Source: Cupriavidus basilensis OR16 (lineage in GTDB: Bacteria > Pseudomonadota > Gammaproteobacteria > Burkholderiales > Burkholderiaceae). From it: DNA of 64,000 nucleotides. Under the pieces are notes generated by a model, which was given only the letters and a program-made list of their open reading frames with translations, was not told the origin of the DNA and made no database searches. Shown in pieces: positions 58,282-64,000 of this stretch. The DNA lies in contig NZ_AHJE01000005.1 of NCBI RefSeq assembly GCF_000243095.1, positions 1-64,000 of the forward strand, read 5' to 3'. A program made the position numbers and the translations under genes. Position 1 is the stretch's first letter. Each line of letters starts with the position of its first letter.

Positions 58282-58299
58282 GTTTCCGTTTAGCGAAAC
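58282..58299. promoter_or_regulatory. HipB operator copy 3, GTTTCC-N6-CGAAAC
   Basis: One mismatch from the palindrome; its centre is 49 bases from copy 2. Confidence 0.75.
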
Positions 58300-58329
58300 T
58301 ATAGATGATCATGGTGACAAAGCACGATA

Positions 58330-58347
58330 GTTTCCGTAAATGGAAAT
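58330..58347. promoter_or_regulatory. HipB operator copy 4, GTTTCC-N6-GGAAAT
   Basis: One mismatch from the palindrome; its centre is 48 bases from copy 3. Nothing else is recognisable in the rest of 58152-58492. Confidence 0.75.
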
Positions 58348-58492
58348 TTAGTGCCTGATGAGGCATGCAAGGTGGCTGAAACATGGCGGCCATCCTGTCT
58401 CGCTTGCTTTCTCTATGCGCTACGGCTGACCCATCGGTTGGCCTGGCACGGCGGGGAATGGCGGCCGGTGCCTTGCCTCTGAGGTGCCGGCG

Positions 58493-59175
58493 TCAGCCGT
58501 CCGTGTCGCCGGGGATTTCATCGACCGAGCGCACCGCCGCGCGCCGCAGGGCGTCCAGCGCGGCGCTGACGGCGATACGGCCAAAGCCGTCGTCGCGCCA
58601 GTACATGGAGACCGAGCCAAAGCCCGCCAGCCGCAGCGCCAGGATGCGCAGGGCGCCAAGATGCTCCAGGCGCCGCGCGGTCCGGTGCGAGGCCACGCCT
58701 ATCATATTGCTGTGATTCAGCAAGGTCAGGTTGAGGATGACCGAGTTCGACTCCACGCAATCCGCCGGCATGCCTTGGCCAGCCGCGTTCAGCGCCGACT
58801 CCATCGTATTGCGGATGGGCGTGCCGCGCGGCCAGACGATCCACCGGTAAGCCTGCAGGTCGCTCCAGCCCGGCTCGGCCAGCTCAAAGAGCGGATGCCG
58901 CGGGCGCGCGACGAAATGGATCGGCTCCATATAGAGCGCCTCGGCGCGCATCTGCCCGTCCTGCAGCTCCGGGGCGGAGCGGCCGACCACGATATCGACC
59001 TCGCCCCGGGCCAGTTGCGACATCAGCAGGTTCATGGTGCTTTCCACCAACCGCACATGGGCTTTGGGCAGGCGCTGCAGCAGCGAGGTGACGGCTAGCG
59101 GCACGGTATCCGCGGCCGACGCGCCGGAGGTGCCGATCACCACCAGGCCGCTGCCGCCTTCGCCCGACAGGGCGA
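58493..59175 (-). pseudogene. LysR-family regulator of the gentisate operon, HTH deleted
   Basis: The sequence is the LysR effector domain only: [33 protein letters not shown]-like ARGEVDIVVGRSAPELQDGQ, then ESNSVILNLTLLNHSNMIGV. Family character begins at about 59175 with ALSGEGGSG; the 80-90 residues of HTH and linker that should precede it are absent and the gentisate dioxygenase start follows within 20 bases. The deletion has therefore taken the HTH, the divergent intergenic region and probably the operon promoter. It cannot bind DNA. Confidence 0.85.
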
Positions 59176-59193
59176 TGGACCGGAGACAAAGCC

Positions 59194-60240
59194 ATGCCAG
59201 ACGCAAAGACGAACGCAGACCGCTCAGCCTATTACGGCCGCATCGGCCGCAACCAGATGGCACCCTTGTGGGAGTCGCTGCACGCGCTGGTGCCGCGCGA
59301 GCCGCGCCCGCAAGCGCAGCCGGCGATCTGGAAGTACGCCGAGATCCGCCCGCTGGTGATGCAGGCGGGCGAGGTCATCAGCGCGGAAGAAGCCGTGCGC
59401 CGCGTGCTGGTGCTGGAAAATCCTGGCCTGCCTGGCAAGTCCAGCATCACTTCCACGCTGTATGCTGGCTTGCAGCTGATCTTGCCTGGGGAGATTGCTC
59501 CCAGCCATCGCCATACCCAGTCCGCGCTGCGCTTCATCGTGGAAGGCCGTGGCGCCTGGACCGCCGTCAACGGCGAGCGCACCACCATGCATCCGGGCGA
59601 TTTCATCATCACGCCGTCGTGGACCTGGCATGACCACGGCAACCCGTCCGTGGTGGATGGCGGCGAGCCGGTGGTCTGGCTCGATGGGCTGGATATCCCG
59701 CTGCTGCAGCATCTGGACGCCGGTTTCGCGGAGAACTACCCGGAAGCCTCGCAGCCGGTACTGCGTCCCGAAGGCGACAGTTTTGCCCGCTTTGGCCACA
59801 ACATGCTGCCGGTGCGCCACCGCGTCACCGATCCCACCTCGCCGATCTTCAGCTACCCCTATGCCCGCAGCCGCGAGGCGCTGGACCAGCTCTACCGCAA
59901 CGGCGAGCTCGATGCCTGGGATGGCGTGAAGCTGCGCTACGTGAACCCGGCCACCGGCGGCTGGCCGATGCCGACCATGGCTACGTTCATGCAATACCTC
60001 CCTGCCGGTTTCCAGGGAAAAACGTATCGCAGCACCGACGCCACCATCTATTCCGTGGTGGAAGGGCGCGGCACCGTGCGCATCGGCGAGGCGCAGTTCC
60101 AGTTCGAGCCGCGCGACACCTTCGTGGTGCCGTCCTGGCAGCCGGTGCAACTGGCTTCGGTCGAGGACACGGTGCTGTTCAGCTATTCCGATCGCCCGGT
60201 GCTGTCCGCGCTCAACCTGCTGCGCGAGGAGCGCACCTGA
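59194..60240 (+). CDS. nagI: Gentisate 1,2-dioxygenase
   Basis: The 348-residue bicupin cleaves gentisate (2,5-dihydroxybenzoate) between C1 and C2 to maleylpyruvate. The Fe(II) ligands of the first cupin are His105, His107 ([16 protein letters not shown]) and His146 ([10 protein letters not shown]). The second cupin (about 240-340) has [21 protein letters not shown] precedes the ATG at 59194. It is first in the operon with fumarylpyruvate hydrolase, maleylpyruvate isomerase, a 3-hydroxybenzoate hydroxylase and a transporter. The upstream region has been cut by deletion, so expression is doubtful. The symbol follows the Ralstonia nag nomenclature; gtdA or mhbD are equivalents. Confidence 0.95.
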   Translation: MPDAKTNADRSAYYGRIGRNQMAPLWESLHALVPREPRPQAQPAIWKYAEIRPLVMQAGEVISAEEAVRRVLVLENPGLPGKSSITSTLYAGLQLILPGEIAPSHRHTQSALRFIVEGRGAWTAVNGERTTMHPGDFIITPSWTWHDHGNPSVVDGGEPVVWLDGLDIPLLQHLDAGFAENYPEASQPVLRPEGDSFARFGHNMLPVRHRVTDPTSPIFSYPYARSREALDQLYRNGELDAWDGVKLRYVNPATGGWPMPTMATFMQYLPAGFQGKTYRSTDATIYSVVEGRGTVRIGEAQFQFEPRDTFVVPSWQPVQLASVEDTVLFSYSDRPVLSALNLLREERT

Positions 60241-60294
60241 TCCGGTGCAGTCCCATTTCCTTGTTTTTTCCCGTTTCCTTGCCTGAGGCCTTCC

Positions 60295-60993
60295 ATGTCT
60301 TTCGTCATTACTCCTCCCGCTACCGTGGCTGTGCCGGTCGTTGGCACCAGCGACCAGTTTCCCGTACGCCGCGTCTACTGCGTGGGCCGCAACTACGCCG
60401 CGCATGCCCGCGAGATGGGCTTCGATCCGGATCGCGAGCCACCGTTCTTCTTCTGCAAGCCGGCGGATGCCGTGATCCCGGTTGCCTATGGCGAGACCCT
60501 GACGCTGCCGTATCCGGCCCAGACCAGCAACTATCACTATGAGTCCGAGCTGGTCGTTGCCATCGGCAAGGGCGGCGCCGATATTCCGCTGGAACAGGCG
60601 CTGGAGCACGTCTGGGGCTATGCGGTGGGCCTGGACATGACCCGCCGCGACCTGCAGATGAAGATGCGCGAGATGGGCCGCCCGTGGGAGATCGGCAAGG
60701 CCTTCGATGCCTCGGCGCCGATCGGCCCGATCCATCCGGCCGGCGACGTCGGGCATTTCGAGCAGGCGGCGATCTGGCTGACCGTCAACGGCGCGGACAA
60801 GCAGCGCAGCGACGTGACGCACCTGATCTGGTCGGTGGCCGAGACCGTGGCGGACCTGTCCAGGTACTTCCGCCTGGAGCCGGGCGACCTGATCTACACC
60901 GGTACGCCGGAAGGCGTCGGGGCCGTCAAGCCGGGTGATCTGATGGTGGCTGGCGTGGAGCGCCTCGGCGAGCTGTCGGTGCGCGTGGCCTGA
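60295..60993 (+). CDS. nagK: Fumarylpyruvate hydrolase
   Basis: The 232-residue FAH-superfamily enzyme splits fumarylpyruvate to fumarate and pyruvate, the last step of the gentisate route. The metal site and fold motifs are visible: RRVYCVGRNYAAHAREMGFD, NYHYESELVVAIGKGGADIP (Glu-x-Glu), YAVGLDMTRRDLQMKMREMG (Asp) and YTGTPEGVGAVKPGDLM. ATG 60295 follows the dioxygenase by 54 bases. Confidence 0.95.
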   Translation: MSFVITPPATVAVPVVGTSDQFPVRRVYCVGRNYAAHAREMGFDPDREPPFFFCKPADAVIPVAYGETLTLPYPAQTSNYHYESELVVAIGKGGADIPLEQALEHVWGYAVGLDMTRRDLQMKMREMGRPWEIGKAFDASAPIGPIHPAGDVGHFEQAAIWLTVNGADKQRSDVTHLIWSVAETVADLSRYFRLEPGDLIYTGTPEGVGAVKPGDLMVAGVERLGELSVRVA

Positions 60994-61022
60994 AGACGCA
61001 GGGATTTCGAGAGGGTTTCACC

Positions 61023-61667
61023 GTGCAGATCTATAGCTTCTTCAACAGCTCCACGTCCTACCGCGTGCGCATCGCGCTGGCGCTCAAGGGCCTGCCGTAC
61101 GACTACCAGCCGGTCAATATCCGCGTTGGCGAGCATCGCGCCCCGGACTATGTGGCGGCCATCAACCCCTCAGCGGTGGTGCCGGCGCTGGTGGACGGCG
61201 ACTTCCACCTGGGCCAGTCGATGGCGATCATCGACTACCTCGACGCCCGCCACCCCGAGCCGCGGCTGATTCCGCAAGCAGCGGAACTGCGCGCGCGGGT
61301 GCTGGAACTGGCCAATGTGATCGCCTGCGACATCCATCCGGTCAACAACATGCGCATCCTGCGCTATCTGCAGGACACGCTGGGCGTGACGCCGGAGCAA
61401 AAGGACGCCTGGTACCGGCATTGGGTGGATGAAGGGCTGGGCGCGGTGGAGCGGCTGCTCGCGCAGCACGGGCGCGGCCCGTGGTGCTTCGGGGACCAGC
61501 CCACGCTGGCCGACTGCTGCCTGGTGCCGCAGATCGCCAACGCGCAGCGCATGGGCTGCGATACCGAGCGCTTCGAGCGGGCCATGGCGGTCTACCGCCA
61601 TGCTTGCGAGCACCCGGCCTTGCGCCAGGCAGAACCCCAGCGGCAGCCGGACTACGCGGCGCGCTAA
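61023..61667 (+). CDS. nagL: Maleylpyruvate isomerase (zeta-class GST)
   Basis: The 214-residue protein has the zeta-GST N-terminus MQIYSFFNSSTSYRVRIALA (Ser/Thr in the glutathione site) and helical C-terminal domain with LELANVIACDIHPVNNMRIL and PTLADCCLVPQIANAQRMGC. It isomerises maleylpyruvate to fumarylpyruvate with glutathione. The start is a GTG at 61023 with GAGAGGG upstream; it follows nagK by 29 bases. Confidence 0.95.
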   Translation: MQIYSFFNSSTSYRVRIALALKGLPYDYQPVNIRVGEHRAPDYVAAINPSAVVPALVDGDFHLGQSMAIIDYLDARHPEPRLIPQAAELRARVLELANVIACDIHPVNNMRILRYLQDTLGVTPEQKDAWYRHWVDEGLGAVERLLAQHGRGPWCFGDQPTLADCCLVPQIANAQRMGCDTERFERAMAVYRHACEHPALRQAEPQRQPDYAAR

Positions 61668-61728
61668 GCAACGCTACGGAGTGCGCCGGGGCCGGATGGC
61701 CAGCGGACACGCTCCCAAGGAGACGAAC

Positions 61729-62938
61729 ATGAACAACACTCGCAGCACGGACCGCAAGGTGATCGTGGTCGGCGGCGGCATCGGCGGCCTGGCCGCCGCA
61801 CTGGCCCTCGCCAGGCAAGGCATCCGCGTCGAATTACTGGAGCAGGCAGAGAAGATCGGCGAAATCGGCGCCGGCATCCAGCTTGGGGCCAACGCCTTCG
61901 CCGCGCTGGATGCGCTGGGCGTGGGCGAAGCCGCGCGCAAGCGTTCCGTCTTCACCGATTACCTGGTGATGATGGACGCCATCGATGCCACCGAAGTCGC
62001 CAAGGTGGATGTCGGCGAGCGCTATCGCCAGCGCTTCGGCAACCCCTATGCGGTGATCCATCGCGCCGACATCCACCTGTCCATCCTGGAGGCGGTGCAG
62101 GACCACCCGTTGATCCAGTTCCGGACCGCCACCACGGTGTACGCGCTGGAGCAGGACGAACGCGGCGTGACCGTGATCGATCAGCACGGCGAACGCCACC
62201 AGGGCGATGCCGTGATCGGCTGCGATGGTGTGAAAATCCGCCGTGCGCCAAGCCTTGCTCGGCGACGAGCCGCGCGTGACCGGGCATGTGGTGTACCGCG
62301 CCGTGGTGGACGTGGCCGACATGCCAGCGGACCTGCAGATCAACGCGCCGGTGGTCTGGGCCGGCCCTAACTGCCATCTGGTGCACTACCCGCTGCGTGG
62401 CGGCGAGCAGTACAACCTGGTGGTGACCTTCCACAGCCGCGAGCAAGAGGTCTGGGGCGTGCGTGACGGCAGCAAGGAAGAAGTGCTGTCGTACTTTGAT
62501 GGTATCCACGCCCGCCCGCACCAGATGCTGGACCGGCCCACTTCCTGGCGGCGCTGGGCCACCGCGGATCGCGACCCGGTGGAGCAATGGAGCTTTGGCC
62601 GCGCCACCATCCTGGGCGACGCCGCGCACCCGATGACGCAGTACCTCGCGCAGGGCGCCTGCCAGGCGCTGGAGGATGCCGTGACGCTGGGCGCCGCAGT
62701 GGCCGAGACCGACGGCGATTTCGTGGCGGCCTTTGCCTTGTACGAGACGGCGCGCGTCCCACGCACCGCGCGCGTCCTGTACTCCGCCCGCGAGATGGGC
62801 CGGCTGTATCACGCCAAGGGCGTGGAGCGGCTGGTGCGCAATTCGCTGTGGGTGGGGCGCACGCAGGAACAGTTCTACGATGCGCTGCAATGGCTGCATG
62901 GCTGGCGCGCCGAAGACTGCCTGGGGCGCGCGCGATAG
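61729..62938 (+). pseudogene. 3-hydroxybenzoate 6-hydroxylase, frameshifted
   Basis: The FAD monooxygenase starts MNNTRSTDRKVIVVGGGIGG with AAGGAGAC upstream. The FAD motif (VVGGGIGGLAAALALARQGI), the mid-domain IQLGANAFAALDALGVGEAA and the late GD motif (ATILGDAAHPMTQYLAQGAC) are all present, but the frame changes at about 62234. The sequence GTGAAAATCCGCC should read GTG AAA TCC GCC (VKSAVRQALLGDEPR): one A too many in a run of four. The intact enzyme (about 402 residues) would convert 3-hydroxybenzoate to gentisate with NADH. A single base restores it, so error is possible, but the operon regulator is independently broken. Confidence 0.82.
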
Positions 62939-63020
62939 GGGCAGTGCCGGCCAGGGAATGGCCAACAAGGGCGAGCCGATCGTAAATCGGCCGCTTCGAA
63001 ACGTAATGCAGGAGACAGCT

Positions 63021-64000
63021 GTGCCCACTCAACCATCCATCGGCATCACCGAGTTTATCGATCGCCAGCCGTTGTCGGCGTTCCAGGTCGCGATCGTCGC
63101 GCTTTGCTTTCTGATCGTTGCCATCGACGGTTTCGATACCGCCGCAATCGGCTTTATTGCACCGGCGATCCGCGCCGAATGGCAGCTCACGCCGGCCCAC
63201 CTCGCGCCGCTGTTTGGCGCCGGGCTGACCGGCCTGATGGCAGGGGCATTCCTGTTCGGCCCGCTGGCCGACCGCTTTGGCCGCAAGAGCGTGCTGGTCT
63301 TCTGCGTGCTGTTCTTTGGCATTGCGAGCCTGGCCTCCGCGTTTTCCGGCTCGCTGTGGGGGTTGGTGGCGCTGCGCTTCCTGACCGGGCTGGGGCTCGG
63401 TGGCGCCATGCCGAACGCCATCACGCTGACCTCGGAATATTGCCCGGCCAAGCGCCGCTCCTTCCTGGTCACGACCATGTTTTGCGGCTTCACGATCGGC
63501 TCGGCGCTAGGGGGCCTTGCCTCGGCGAGCCTGATCGAGGAGCACGGCTGGCGCGCCGTGCTGCTGATGGGGGGCGTGCTGCCGCTGCTGCTGCTGCCGT
63601 TCCTGCTGTGGAAACTGCCTGAGTCGGTTCGCTACCTGGTGGTGAGCGGCAAGTACCCGGAAAAGGTGGCGGCCATCCTGGAGCGCATCGCACCGCGCGA
63701 GCGCGTCGCGCCGGGCAGCATCGTGGTGGCCGACAAGCGCGCACCCGGCTCGCCGGTGGCTCACCTGTTCAAGCCTGAGCTGGTGCGCGGCACCTTGCTG
63801 CTCTGGCTCACCTTCTTCATGAGCCTGCTGGTGATCTACCTGCTGTCGAGCTGGCTGCCCACGTTGCTGCGGGCGACCGGGATCTCGCTCAAGACGGCAG
63901 CGCTGGTCACCATGATGTTCCAGGTGGGCGGCACTGTTGGCGCCATCGCGCTGGGCTGGCTGATGGACCGGGCCAACCCGCACTATGTGCTGGCCGCAAG
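63021..64000 (+). CDS. AAHS-family aromatic acid:H+ symporter (partial, runs off the window)
   Basis: The frame is open from the GTG at 63021 to the last base (about 326 codons visible). CAGGAGACAGCT precedes it. TM1 carries the AAHS signature DGFDTAAIGFIAPAIRAEWQ, loop 2-3 has LADRFGRKSVLV, and TM4-5 has RFLTGLGLGGAMPNAITLTS. The permease of the PcaK/BenK/MhbT group takes up aromatic acids; here 3-hydroxybenzoate or gentisate is expected from the operon. The 3' end lies outside the window. Confidence 0.93.
   Translation, partial: MPTQPSIGITEFIDRQPLSAFQVAIVALCFLIVAIDGFDTAAIGFIAPAIRAEWQLTPAHLAPLFGAGLTGLMAGAFLFGPLADRFGRKSVLVFCVLFFGIASLASAFSGSLWGLVALRFLTGLGLGGAMPNAITLTSEYCPAKRRSFLVTTMFCGFTIGSALGGLASASLIEEHGWRAVLLMGGVLPLLLLPFLLWKLPESVRYLVVSGKYPEKVAAILERIAPRERVAPGSIVVADKRAPGSPVAHLFKPELVRGTLLLWLTFFMSLLVIYLLSSWLPTLLRATGISLKTAALVTMMFQVGGTVGAIALGWLMDRANPHYVLAA

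Overview
The window looks like a chromosomal segment of a high-GC beta-proteobacterium of the Cupriavidus/Ralstonia type (Burkholderiaceae). Supporting signs are two orphan Bug-type tricarboxylate-transporter receptors, a gentisate-route 3-hydroxybenzoate operon with an AAHS permease, a metE/metR pair, PmpA/PmpB sulfur-transport proteins, many LysR regulators and uniformly GC-rich codon use. Genus is an inference from gene content, not a measurement.

Layout. 0.1-2.3 kb: a large secreted lipoprotein. 2.5-3.3 kb: a small hypothetical gene, initiator tRNA-fMet and a hexanucleotide repeat. 3.3-7.7 kb: a four-gene minus-strand operon of exported proteins ending in a CsgG-like lipoprotein. 7.9-12.3 kb: TetR regulator, broken Baeyer-Villiger-type monooxygenase, alpha/beta hydrolase, Bug receptor. 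12.5-16.5 kb: small genes, a frameshifted MFS pump and a DUF1254/DUF1214 lipoprotein. 16.6-24.1 kb: a decayed oxidoreductase/hydrolase cluster under a LysR regulator, ending in an aldo/keto reductase and a TonB receptor fused tail to tail by a deletion. 24.3-27.8 kb: metE/metR. 27.8-30.6 kb: an NrtR-type Nudix regulator facing an SPFH gene and a NAD-kinase-like gene. 30.7-32.9 kb: ACT protein, Lrp regulator, bluB, and a FitAB/VapBC locus with a truncated toxin. 33-38.8 kb: sulfur amino-acid cluster (truncated cystathionine lyase, Bug receptor, frameshifted rhodanese, cysteine dioxygenase, LysR). 38.8-41.7 kb: two chemoreceptors, one broken. 41.8-50.7 kb: frameshifted PBP, DUF1275-DUF1232 fusion, HPr-like protein without the active histidine, M20 peptidase, broken PAS/GAF/GGDEF/EAL protein. 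50.9-56.5 kb: CbiE, universal stress protein, ArsR-PmpA-PmpB, CDF transporter, MFS pump. 56.7-58.4 kb: hipBA with a deleted HipA and four evenly spaced operators. 58.4-64 kb: the 3-hydroxybenzoate/gentisate operon, with a decapitated LysR gene and a frameshifted monooxygenase; it runs off the window end.

The most striking global property is the number of gene lesions, about sixteen in 64 kb. They fall into two classes: 1-2 nt indels, often in short homopolymers, and deletions of tens to hundreds of bases that leave the flanks in place. Several lesions hit the same pathway (gentisate operon, sulfur cluster), and both toxin-antitoxin loci lost only the toxin. This suggests relaxed selection or genome erosion, although the homopolymer indels could partly be sequencing error.

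The best candidates for under-described biology are the NrtR-SPFH-NAD-kinase-like locus, with tandem operators over a consensus promoter, the exported CsgG-like operon, and the HPr-like protein with its phospho-histidine replaced.
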